Assembly (NCBI RefSeq): GCF_932526225.1
Contig: NC_064035.1
Span: 14,556,469 to 14,620,468 of the forward strand
DNA from: Nematostella vectensis
Lineage: Eukaryota; Cnidaria; Anthozoa; Actiniaria; Edwardsiidae
Length of the DNA stretch: 64,000 nt
Direction: 5' to 3'
This document shows positions 23,690 to 35,385 of this stretch, piece by piece. Position numbers and translations under genes: made by a program. Below the pieces are notes generated by a model. It searched no databases, had not been told where the DNA came from, and saw nothing but the letters and a program-made list of their open reading frames with translations. Within the stretch, counting starts at the first letter, position 1. Every line of letters starts with the position of its first letter.

Positions 23690-26370
23690 TGGATGAAATG
23701 TTATCTTGATTACTTGGTAAATGTGGTCCATCAATGAACAAGTTAAAAAGGCCCCGTCTTGAAAGCAATCCTCGCTAAAGCAATCTCAATCCTCACTAAA
23801 GTTTCGCAAAAACTCCTAGGGCGATGTTATCAATCTTTTTCGTTACCATTGGCTTTGGCTTAACGTTAATAACTTTTACGAATTTCAGCAGACCTGAGAA
23901 AATAGGTTTAAATATCTATTTAAGTGATAAGATTACCTATACTTTTGCAAGGCTTGACATCAAGCTGATAAAGATTTTAATTTTTCTAAAGTCGTAAAAA
24001 CTTTTTAGAGTAACAATGTAAATCCACCACGACCAAAGAAATTTTGACAAATCCTTTCTCCTTCTTAAAGAGATTCCAACACAAAAAAATAAAAAAACCT
24101 ATAAATAATCCCGGGCCATTAGCTAGTCCAAATTTTAAATCCTTTTATACAATAAAACAATCTTAGAGAAAATAAACTTAGAAAAAAGCGAACAGGAAAG
24201 TCGAGAGCGCTTCGGGCGAATCGGAAACGTCATTTTGTATGTTGTCATGGTATAAACACAGGCTTATCACAATGTTGTCTCAAAAGCGTTAATTTGTGTT
24301 AATTTCTATCATCACGAGCATTTAGATAATTAGTGTTTGTATCTAGGGCGCTCCACTCTCCTTGCGAAGTTGTTTTCAAGTGTTAATTTCGAGTCGTCAA
24401 GTCAAAGCAATTACGTAAATGATATGTTACCATTATCTCTCTAATAACTAAAATTCCAGCTTAATGACTGTTCAAGGAAAAAGAATTGTTTGAAACCCGA
24501 ATAAAGAAGAACAGGAGACTATAAAGAGTGATTTATCCTGGCTAGGGATGTTATTGACGGGCACAACAAACGATTTCATGAATTCTTTTGTTTGTGAGAA
24601 AAGATGAAGTGGAAAACATTCGGTCCCCTCCGACAGCGCGTTAACAATAAAAAACCAAAACAAACCAAGTTAACAAGTCGGCAATAAAGTCGAGTGCTTC
24701 GCTGGATATGGCCCCGGGAGAGAGTAAAGTCAGTTCGAGCAGGTGTACGCTCGGGAGAATTCTAGATCGCTTTATTTTCTTCATTTTCTCTGGAATGCAC
24801 GGTTGAGAGAATAAGCAATAAATAACAAAACAAAATAAGCAGGCCCTTTTGAAATACAGAAATAGATAATAAATGGTATAATGATTCTTCTGATAAGGGT
24901 TTCTATTTTTGTCTGTGGTTAATTGAAGTCACTTGTGACTTCATTTAGACAAGTCAATTTCGATCTGTTTCTATATCAATAGTTATATAGATTACGCGTA
25001 TGATTTCTATTTCGTTGGTTAGAAATCTATATAAAAATTAGCTTGGCTTTAGGGGCTCAGTGGCTAATTATCGGGTAAATATCGCTGTTCACGCCGCGCC
25101 CTATCATCAAGCGGGTTGACGGGACACCGCTTAAAACTTGCTGAAATGATTTAAAAAGAGGTGAAACTTGCTTTTGTTTTAGATTTGAGCATTCAGCTAA
25201 TCTAGATGTACACTCAAGATTGACATAATTGATATTATCCATAGAGCTACGAGTTCTAGAGCTATTTCACAACACTTAATGGCTAACACTGCGTGTTGGT
25301 TTTCTATTTTCTTTGAGTAAGATCTTGTATTGTAAGATTTCAGCTGGCTCTTGTTTGTATCCACTGTATTGAAGAGCGCTAGTTACACATGTCACAAAGA
25401 ATTCTATTCATTTCCTTCTAACTGTTTTCCGCGCCATCACCGCATCTGTTCAATTTTTGTCCCATAAAGTTTTCTTGATAATTTATAAAACGTCAAATTG
25501 TTTCGTAAATTCTGAAATGCATTACTTACTGAAACTGCAAGAGTTCAAACCATGGCGAGATAAAGAAATGAATTGTCCAATAAAAAGTTGCCCATTCAAA
25601 GCGTCGAAAATCCTTTATAAACAAACCTTAAATACAGTGGGAAATGAATTGTGAAATAAAAACTTGCGCGATTAAAAAAAAGCGTTTATATTAAGCCGAG
25701 TTTGTGTACTTTCATAAAACTTTATAGCAATACTCGTTGCAGACCAAAAAAGGTAACACCTCAATTGTTTGTGAATCTTCGGTAAAAAACAAAATTGAGA
25801 TCTGGATAGATTCTACAATTTCATGATATCAGACCTGTCAGATGCCTGGGCAATCGAAAAAAAGATGACAACAATCAACCTCGTTCTAACAAAAAGTTAC
25901 TGGTCTAGCTTTTACCAAACACAAACGAAGAAGTAAAAAAGTAACGAAGACAAAATATTGTCTTATGAATGTCCCTGTCTATAATGTGCTATGTAGCTTC
26001 ATGATGGCTTAGATATTTTTGATATCTCGGTTAAGCAAATCGTAAATGAAAAGTACTTTTGATAGAACAGGAACGATTTGGATTATCGCAATAGGCAGAA
26101 AAAATAATGATTGAAATATGCAAAATGGGCTCGTTACCATAAATGTTTTATTTTAAAGTTTTATTGCAACAAAATGGCCTATTTGTTTTGCTGAAACCAG
26201 CACTCCTTAGTGGCTGTGATAGAGGGAATTCTAAATTTCGCCGAACAGAGCAAAAGTGGCCCCAAATGCGCTCTAAATCGCTTAAACGTGTAAATAATAG
26301 ACAGCTTAAAGTACTACATCACGTTGGATTGCATTTATTACATTTTCATGGAAGAATACTTGCATAAAGT
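23690..26370. other. AT-rich gene-free stretch
   Basis: Only short ORFs without domains. No repeated unit or RNA gene recognised. Confidence 0.45.
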
Positions 26371-27490
26371 AACGAGTTACCTGCTGTACTGTCGAGTTGC
26401 CTGCTATATGTTTTTATAAAAGATAATCACGTACAAATGCCGAAAGGTAAACATTTAGCAACGGACAAATACGATATTCACAGTATATAAGGAGTTAGCT
26501 GCTGTACTATTGAGTTGCCTGCTATATGTTTTTAATAAATATAAACACGTACAAATGACAAAAAGTGAAGCTGTAACAACATCGAATACAATATTTCCAG
26601 TGTATAACGAGTTACCTGCTGTACTGTCGAGTTGCCTGTTATATGTTTTTGTTCGAGTAAATCACGTACAAATGCCAAAAAGTGAACATTTAAATCTGGT
26701 ATTCATACCGAGGCGGCTGTCTGGGGTTATAAAATGTATGGTAATAGACGTTAGTGCGTGGGTTAAAGTGTACAATTATGGCTATTATATATGGTGTATT
26801 GCATTGGGTATGTTAGTTAAGAGTTCTGGCTATAAATGAAAGGTAGAAAACGGGCTTGGAGTTAGGGCAGAACAGTGTATTTGACCTTGGAACGAGGGTG
26901 ATAATTACCTGTTGATAATTTCCTGTGAGTGTAATGTGAGCTTGTGAAAAATCAAGTCAATAACAAGACCGGTGGGGAATAATATCTGAAAGCGTGCAGA
27001 TAGGGGACAAAACAATGATGGCAAATAGAAGATAGATAGTGGTTATATAAGTATTGGACAGTTGGCTTTTTGAGTATGGGTTTTTATATTGTGTCGTGTA
27101 GAGAGAGAGTTTGTTAGGATTCGCGCTCTAGGTTAGTGACTGATAATCGATGAGCTTAAGCGATGAGCTTAAGCGATGGCCCATATCGAGCGAAAATAAT
27201 ACGCGTAGATACGGCAGAGAAACGGTAGGAATTACAGTGCAGGTTAAGATGTGTAAATCTCGTGCAAGTGCCAAAAGTGAACATTTAACAACGACGAATA
27301 CGATATTTCAAGTATATGTTTCTATTCGAGTTAATCACTTACAAATGCCAAAAAAGTAAAGCTTTGATAACGACGAATACGATATTCCCAGTGCATAACG
27401 AGTTACCTGCTGTACTGTCAAGTTGCCTGCTATATGTTTTTATTAAAGTAAATCACGAACAAATTCCAAAAAATTGAGGCTTTGATAACG
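26371..27490. repeat. Diverged copies of a repeat of about 120 bp
   Basis: At least four copies share GAGTTACCTGCTGTACTGTC, then GAGTTGCCTGCTATATG and CACGTACAAATGCC, near 26371, 26490, 26605 and 27400. The GAGTTGCCTGC motif also recurs at 28117-28165. Confidence 0.7.
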
Positions 27491-27504
27491 ACATACATAA
27501 TTTG

Positions 27505-27850
27505 TCGTATTTCGAAGGTTTCGTACTGTTATTTCACTCAGAACTCTAGATATCGACTTTTTTCCCCACGGTCACGTGATTGATGACGTCATATTTTTAA
27601 AGTTCATAATTGTAAAATCCCATGTGCTATTTGTCATATGTCGAAAGTTTCGTACTGTTATTTCACTCAGAACACTAGATGTCGACATTTTTCCCACGAT
27701 CACGTGATTGATGACGTCATATTTTTAAAGTTCATAATTGTAAAATCCCATGTGCTATTTGTCACATTTCGAAAGTTTCGTAATGTTTTCTCAATAGGAA
27801 CTCAAGAAAATGTTTTTTCCCACGGTCACGTGATTGATGACGTCATGAGA
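27505..27850. repeat. 130-bp tandem repeat, about 2.7 copies
   Basis: Units run from TCGAAAGTTTCGTACTG to CACGTGATTGATGACGTCAT. Every copy keeps the E-box and CRE pair at its end. Confidence 0.85.
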
Positions 27851-28177
27851 ATAACTAATACGGCGTTGTCTTCGTTATTACATTTGTACACTTAGGTTAA
27901 TGTTCGATGATTATCGGTGAAATAGGGACGTAGATATTGCGACAATTGTGATGTAACGACTTGCCTGCTGGAACGTTCAACGTCACACAGTCACGTGATT
28001 AATAATATTTGATATCATACATGCATGAATATGTTTGTTGTACTTTTTGTACAATCGTGTCAAAATTTCGTGACAATCGGCCAAATACCTGCCGATATAT
28101 TACACAAATCATCACATTTGAGTTGCCTGCTAACTTCACTGAGTTGCCTGCTGAGTTGCCTGCCAGCTTTACTATGG

Positions 28178-28917
28178 TTATTTAGAGAGAGTTTATTGGC
28201 ACAGAGCCACGTATATACGTTTTAGTTCGTAAATCACGGTGGATTCTAAATTGGTTAGGATTTTGTTTGAATAGAACAAATTGGAATCATCTGCAAATAT
28301 GTTAAAGTCTAGGGTTTGGGAGGAGTTGTTAAAGTCGTTAATGTATAGTAGAAAAAGAACCGGACCAAGCACAGACCCTTGGGGAACTCCGTAGGAGATG
28401 GAGCTCAGTGAAGATTTGCTGCTTCCAATTTGTGTGAACTGTTTTCGATTTGTAAGGTAGGAAGAAAACCAGTCATACGCGATGCCACGAATTCCATGTT
28501 CGAGTTTGCGTAAAAGAATCGAGTGGTCTACAGTATCAAAAGCTTTACTAAGGTCAAGGAAAAGTCCGCACGAAAATTGGCCCAATTCTATGGCTTTCTG
28601 TATTTTGTCAACAACGCTTAGTACAGCATGAGTTGTTGAGTGTTTATGGCGGAATCCAAACTGATTGCTGTATAATATATTATGAGTTTGTAAGTAATGA
28701 TTTAAGCGTTGGCAAATTAGTTTTTCAAATATTTGGTTGAAAATTGGGAGCAAGGAGATAGGACGATAGTTAGAAAGGGTAAGGGCGGAACCCTTTTTAA
28801 ATACAGGGATCACCTTAGCGATCTTGAACTTGTCTGGGACTATGCCTGACTCGATTGAAAAATTGTACAGCATTGCCAAGGGCTTAGATAAAATGGAGCT
28901 TGTAGATTTTAGAACTC
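28178..28917 (-). mobile_element. LINE-A, 3' part: reverse transcriptase fragment
   Basis: A minus-strand frame of about 240 residues with non-LTR RT motifs: NYRPISLLP, GFRHKHST, LDLSKAFDTVDH, GVPQGSVLGPVLF and the active-site FADD. It decays just after the FADD block (stop near 28193, a frameshifted remnant to about 28178) and lacks the C-terminal region, so the element is truncated at its 3' end. Its upstream end (28650-28917) is duplicated at 35386-35653, on the far side of the inserted Penelope-like element. Confidence 0.9.
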
Positions 28918-29397
28918 TTTGGTTTGGATCGGGTATTCGTACCAAGACGTAGGGGCCTAAAGTGGTGTGGTAGTGAGGTGGGTGTAATCATATGGTATGG
29001 TGATGTTGGAGGGTGATGGTGAAGGATGGCTAGTAAGGTAATGTAGAGTGGAGATGGTAGTAATGTAATTACGATGAAAAGGTGGTTAGGTTAGACTAGT
29101 AGGTGGTGGAGGGTGGTGAAAAGATAAAGTGGGATTATAGAATAGGTTGTGGTAGTGTGGTGGGTAGGTGAAAAAAAAATAATAATATGGTGTGGTAGGG
29201 AGATGGCTAATGGCTGTGTTGGTGGGGAAAAAATGGTACGGTGTATAGGTGAGAGTGGTGGTGAGGGGGATGTGGAGTAGATAAGGCTTATAATTTAGCG
29301 TGATGGGTCTGTGTGTGTTAAAATGGTAGTAGTGCGGAGGTCGATTTAAAATTTGTGAGGTTATGGTGTAAATGTGTGTGATAATATATCGTTATGA
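28918..29397. repeat. Terminal direct repeat of the Penelope-like element, left copy
   Basis: Begins TTTGGTTTGGATCGGGTATT and matches 34754-35245 with scattered substitutions and small indels. In minus-strand terms this is the 3' copy and ends exactly at the junction with LINE-A. Confidence 0.85.
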
Positions 29398-31742
29398 GAG
29401 AGTGAGTGAGTGTGGTTTTGTAGTATATAGGAAGGCGGTGATAGAAGATGAAGATGGTGATAGGTTGAGATAAGTAGGTGGAGAGGTGGTTGTGTAGCGA
29501 ATGGTGAAACTTAGTTTATGTTTGTGAAGTTGCATTGTGAAGGAAGGGGAAGGGGTGATAGGGTTATCAGGTTATGTTCGGGTGGTTAAGATTATGGATT
29601 ATGAGACGACGAGTTAAGGTTGTTATAAGAGATGGGGTTGATAATAAAACGACATGAGAGTTATGAATTAAGGGTTTTTTTGTTGAGTGGAGAAGGTAGT
29701 TAGTAAATATGGTATTATGTGGAGATTGAAACAGTTAAAATCGGTAACTTGTGGCGAGTGTTGTGTAGCGGATGTGAAGAGGTGGCGGCATTAGTGAAAT
29801 CTGATGAAGGGGGATAATGCGAGTGTGAACAGAATGATGAGCAGGGATATTGTGACGAGACTGTGTAGTGTTTTTGTGTTGTGTGTAGGGTAGGAAAGTA
29901 ATATGTAGGATAAGAGAAAGAAAAGTGTTTAGATTGTAGAGAGGAAATGGTGAGCGGTAATGGAGAGGGTGAGGTATGTGTGGAGGTATGTATCTAATGA
30001 AGTGTGTAAGTGGTATGATTGACAGGCGAAATTAAATAATAATAGATATTGAATGAGTGTTGCGAAAACGCCGAGAAAAAATATAAAATACTGTAGCGGT
30101 GAAAGGAAGTATTGCGGACAATGGAAAATGATGCTAGTAAAACGGCGAGAAGAAGATGAAGTAGGGGCGCTGGAGGCGACAAAGGGAGCGCGGTGAGAGT
30201 GGAGATGACGCTGAAACGTTAACAAGACAGGAAGGATAGTTTACCCCAGATGAAGCGATAATCGATAAGAGATAAGGGGAAAAGGCAAAGGCATGAAGAA
30301 AACAACCGGCATGTATATGCAAAATAAACATAACAAAATAAACCAATAAGACAAGTGTAGGTCATTTCAAAGAGCTCTGCGAAATGTAGAACTAAAGGCA
30401 TATAACGCCAACCAAGACTTCTCATCAGGGGGCGAGGTCTATTGGTTGGTCATATACGAACCTAGAGAATAAAGCGGGTAGACTTAGGGGAAAGCTGGGG
30501 GAAAGCGGGGATTATGGTGGGAGTAAAAAGGGGGAAAAAAACTAGGGAGACGATTCGTATATGAAGCGTGTTTCGAATGATAAGGCCCTCATCACCCGCC
30601 CCTACACGCTCGTTAGTAATGCCTGTAGTGAAGCGTGGTGCATGCAATGGCCAAACCTGTGTAGCGCCTGGCTCCGCCTGAGTACATGGCTTGGTCTGAA
30701 AAGTAAAAAGTAGCGCGCAGGGGAATGAGGTAAAGAGAAAAAAAGTGGATAGAGGCTAAGCTAGGAGGGGGAAGTGTGTAGTGGACAAAATGATGCATGT
30801 GATGGTCCTGGCTAGTGGCTGTATGTGGTGGACTAAATGATAAATAAGTGTGGGAACTTATGCATGTAGCGGGAAGGGGAGAGAATACGGGTGTCTTGAT
30901 GTGGTGGGTAGTATATAGGATGTGTGGAAAGGAGGGTGTACATACCCGAGATGTGTATTGGCGGAGCTTAGATTGCCTGTCTTGGATGTATTCCGTATGT
31001 AGCGAAGTGAGGGGTTATGAGGGGATTGCGCTCGTGGTTATACGAGTATTAGATGAAAATAGATATCGCTGTTTCCGGTTCCGGTTATTGTACATCCGGG
31101 TATTTATTAAATTGGTTGCGGTAGGTTTACAAAATTGGCAAAATATGGCGGATGAATACAATGAATGGCTATATTATTTTACGGGAATGTTTTGGAAGTG
31201 TTCTGTGCTAGATAGGATAACGGGGTGGCATTCGCTGAGAGGATAGAATGTTGGTGAGGAGCCAGGTGAGGATATTCAGGGCAGTAGCGTGTGTTACGTA
31301 GGAGTCTCGTCGAAGTTTTCCTACGGTCATTGTTGAGGCCGGTATGTCTATATCTGGAGATGGTGGCTTGTTGTCGATGGATCGGGAATGTACTTCTGTA
31401 GAAGGACTGTTTTTACTGGTGTGGATATGCTGTGTGGTACAGGAGACTCGTAGGATTCCTTTTGCGGTTCTGTTAGGGCCTGTAGGTTTATGGTTGTAGA
31501 TGGCTGGCTTCTGAGTTTTTATCCAGTGTATATATATCAGTTATATTTCTGTAGAGGGGCTGTTCGTCGGTTCTTGAGGGTCTTGGTAGTGGTGAATCAT
31601 CTTCGATGATTGGCTGGCTTGGAGTGGATATGGCGTGTGGCTTCCCTCTGTGTACATCTCATTTGACTCATTCTTGTGGTTTGAGTTGATGTGGTGGTGT
31701 TGGTGTAAGGTGTGAGATGTGGTGAAAGTGGTGATGTGTTGT

Positions 31743-33487
31743 CTATGGAGTGTGTGTCGTGGATGTGAACTTGGTGTGGACTAGTGTGTCTTTAAGGTTT
31801 TTGTGTCTGGTGAATGCTGTGGTAGGGGGTGAGGGGAATATGGAGGATAGTTCCTGGTCGCTGGATATGAGTTCCCAGTTAGCATGAAGGATGCAGGGGA
31901 ATGGTTGATGTGTTGTGATTGAACGGTGTGATGAAAGGTATGGCGGGTGGGGTGGGGGTAGTTGTTGGGGTGGCTGTGGGAGTGTTGGGGAATAGGAGTT
32001 GGTGTTGCGTGTATTGGCTTGCTCTGGTGAAGGCAGTGTGGATGACATGATCAGGGTAACCACGTGGAAATAGTATGCGTCTGAGTTTAAGGAGTTGTGA
32101 TTTGTAGGTATTTGTGTCGGTTGTAATGCGTCTGTAGCGGAGGGCCTGGCTATAAACGACACTGTGTTTGCAGGATAGTGGGTGGTGTGAGTGGTAGTGT
32201 AGAAGTAGCGTGCTGTCTGTGGGTTTAGTGTATAGACTGGATGTGAGGGTGCGTTGGGGTGTGACGTGGATATAGGTGTCGAGAAAGTTAATGCGGGTGG
32301 GAGAGTATTCATGAGTGAATTTAATGGTGGGGTGTATGCTGTTGATGTATTGTAAGAAGTTGAGGAGGGATGGCTCGTCATGAGTCCATATCATGAAGAT
32401 ATCATGAATGAGCCAAGTGTGTGGGGATTGTGGCAGGGGGTTGTTGCGGAGGAGTTGGTGTTCCACAGAGGCCGTGAATAGGTTGGCGTAGGAGGGTGCC
32501 ATGCAAGTGCCCATGGCTGTACCGCGGAGTTGTAGGTAGTGTTTGTTGTCGAATTTGAAATAGTTGTGTTTGAGGATGTAGTTGAGGAGGCTGCGAAAAA
32601 CATGGATAGGGGGGCGTTTGTGTACGAGTAGTGTTTGTATGTAAAAGGAGGGCGGCAGCTATACCCTCCTCATGTAGGATGTTGGTGTAAAGAGACGCGA
32701 CGTCTATTGTGACAAGAAAACATGTGTCTGGTAGTGGTGTGGGGAGGGAGAGGACTGTTTGTAGGAAGTGTGTGGTATCCTTGATGTAGGAGGGGATGTG
32801 TGGTACAAATTTCTTGAGGTAGTGGTCAAGAAAGATGGAGAGTTTTTCTGTGGGTGATTGGCAACCTGAGATTATTGGGCGGCCTGGGGTGTGGGGTTTG
32901 TGAATTTGGGGTAACATGTAGAACAGGGGTGTGCGTGGGGGTATGTGGGGAAGTAGGAAATCATGAGTAGGTTAATCAATTATGTTGTCTTGAAACAGTT
33001 GGTGGATGTATAGGGAAATGTTATGTGCAAGGGAGGGTATATGGTCATGGGAGACTGTGGAATAATAATTGTTGTCATTGAGTTGTTTGTTGGCCTCTAG
33101 TAGGTAGTCTTTGGTGTCCCAGAAAACGATGGCTTCCCCTTTGTCAGCTGGTTTGATGATGGTGTGGGGTAGTTGCGATAATTGTTTAAGTGCAGTGCGT
33201 TCAGACGGTGTGAGGTTGGGTGTGTTTGTGTGTGGGGGGGTGGGTGTGTCGGTGATTTGGTGTGTGATGGTATTGGTGTAGGTGCGTAATGTGTGGTTGG
33301 GTAAGGTGGGTGGGTCCCAGGAGCTTGGGGTTTTAAAAGGGTGTCGGGGAGTGCGGGGCTGGTTGCGGAAGTGGTATCTAAGGTGCATAAGTCTTGTGAA
33401 TTTGCGAGATGCTGTAAGAAGTGTTTGTCTAGGTGTGGGAGGAGGGGTGGGGACGAATTTGAGACCTTTGCGGAGGACTGAGGTCAT
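31743..33487 (-). pseudogene. Penelope-like reverse transcriptase, inactivated
   Basis: Landmarks in order: KPADKGEAIVFWDTKDY (about 33165-33115), PQIHKPHTPGRPIISG (about 32915-32868), DVASLYTNILHEEG, MGTCMAPSYANLF (from 32514), then INFLDTYI. Three kinds of damage are visible. An in-frame TAA at 32972-32974 interrupts an otherwise continuous frame. There is a frameshift near 32630. The catalytic motif reads TWLIHDIFMIW where the family has a Y-I-D-D-I-F core, so one catalytic Asp is His and about two residues are missing. The element cannot be autonomous. Confidence 0.85.
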
Positions 33488-33673
33488 GTCTGGTGTGAGG
33501 GTGTGTGTGGAGTGATTTACTATGGCTTTGCTGTGTGTGTGTTGTGTAAGACGTTTGAGGTGGGACCTTTTGCGTTGGTTTTTGGTAGTGCGAGGGGGAA
33601 GGCGGCGGTGGTGTACTGATAGTGATAAGAAGGAGAGTGTTCGAGTGGGAGTGCGGGGGTGGGATCTATGTAG

Positions 33674-34468
33674 TCATATATTAGGGTGACGGTGGGTGTT
33701 GGAGTTGGCATATTTGTTATGTCTGTATGGGTGTTGGCGGCGGTGTGAGTTTGTTGGTGTAGATGGGCGTGTGATGGCGTGAAGGAGGGGTGGTGGGTGT
33801 GTGATGAGTGGTGTGGGTGTATGGTGTTGCATGTGTGTGTTCGCGGTGTAGTGGGGGGAGTGAAGTGGTTGTGGGTAATAGGATGGTGAAGTTGAGTGAT
33901 AGGGGTGTCTGGTGGCTATGTGTAGGAGGGAAGGTGGTTGTAGGTGGGGTGGTTGTGTGTGTTTTGGGCGTGTGGTATTTGGGGAGAGGGATGGTGTGGG
34001 GGTCCGTATGCCTAGGGGTGGTGGTAGTGGCATGTTGGGGTGGAGTTGAGGTGTGTAGGTGGGGTTAGGGGTGTGGGGTAAAGGGGTGGAGTGTGCTAGT
34101 GGTATGAGGTGGGTATGGGAGGGTGTGGGTAGTAGGGCGCGTTTAGTGGTAGGTGTGGGGAGGAGGGCTGGGCGGTGAGGTGTAGTGGGAGGGGGTGCAG
34201 TGTGGTGCGGTGGGGATGTGGGTAGTCGAGGGTTTAGGGGGTGAGGTGTTAGTGTGGCTAGGTGTGGGAGTAGGTGGGGAGTGTGGTGGAGGGGGTCGGG
34301 GGCCAGGGGGGAACTGTAGTGTATTATGAGGTTGGTGGCTAGGGCTGGGTGGGGGGGAGATAGATAGTAGGGCATCGAGTTGTGTGGGGGAGAGGTCGTC
34401 AAGAAAATTATGGGTAGGAGACGTTGTGTGAGGGGGTGAGGCATGATGGAGTAAAATATCATTTTCAA
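33674..34468 (-). other. Low-complexity Pro/His/Thr ORF inside the Penelope-like element
   Basis: The 264-residue frame is made almost entirely of P, H, T, L and S because the minus strand is A/C-rich. It lies upstream of the RT and may be a decayed N-terminal region, or only a composition artefact. No domain seen. Confidence 0.3.
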
Positions 34469-34753
34469 TGTAGGAGGGGTCTGTATGATAAGGGGTGTTG
34501 GGTGTTAGAGTAGAGTGTGGGTGGATTGGGTTGTGGCAGTAGTGGTTAACACGTGTGGGCGTACAACAGGTACTGTTGTGCCATAGCGACGACGGGTGGA
34601 GGCTGTGGAGAGATTAAAATGATGAGTGTAAGCAATATGGGAGGGAGGTGGGTTGTGTGTTGTTATCAGAGGGAAAGTGGGAAGGAGGTGAGGTGTGGGA
34701 GTCTTGGGATCACAGATTGTGATACAGCACTTTCCCCGTATGGTACATAACTT

Positions 34754-35245
34754 TTTGGTTTGGATCGGGTATTCGTACCAAGACGTAGGGGCCTAAAGTG
34801 GTGTGGTAGTGAGGTGGGTGTGATCATATGGTATGGTAATGTTGGAGGGTGATGGTGAAGGATGGCTAGTAAGGTAATGTAGAGTGGAGATGGTAGTAAT
34901 GTAATTACGGTGAAAAGGTGGATAGGTTAGACTAGTAGGTGGTGGAGGGTGGTGAAAAAATAAAGTGGGATTATAGAATAGGTTGTGGTAGTGTGTGGTG
35001 GGTAGGTGAAAAAGAAAAAAATAATAATAATATGGTGTGGTATGGAGATGGCTAATGGCTGTGTTGGTGGGGGAAAAATTGGTACGGTGTATAGGTAAGA
35101 GTGGTGGTGAGGGAGATGTGGAGAAGATAAGGCTTATAATTTAGCGTGATGGGTCTGTGTTTGTTTTAAAATGGTAGTGGTGCGGAGGTCGATTTAAAAT
35201 TTGTGAGGTTATGGTGTAAATGTGGTTGATAATGTATCGTTATGA
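34754..35245. repeat. Terminal direct repeat of the Penelope-like element, right copy
   Basis: Same start as the left copy. On its outer side a further 140 bases (35246-35385), not present at the left copy, precede the LINE-A junction. Offset repeats of this kind are typical of the pseudo-LTRs of Penelope-like elements. Confidence 0.85.
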
Positions 35246-35385
35246 TGTTAGGTGATCGTAAGGTGTTGGTTTGTGGGTAGGTAGGGTGGGTCATAGGGTG
35301 TGGTCGTTTGTAGTTGGGTTTTGTGTTGTGGGGTAAATGTTTGTATGGTGGGGGAGGGGGCTGTATGTAGGCGTTTGTAGGGGGG

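Larger units (their letters stand above)
28918..35385 (-). mobile_element. Penelope-like element inserted in LINE-A
   Basis: About 6.47 kb lie between two copies of one LINE segment. The minus strand encodes a Penelope-type RT and the outer parts contain a direct repeat of about 480 bp. The whole interval is strongly strand-asymmetric: the plus strand is G/T-rich, so every minus-strand ORF is rich in Pro, Thr and His. I could not find a convincing GIY-YIG endonuclease. The element is dead (see its RT entry). Confidence 0.85.
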
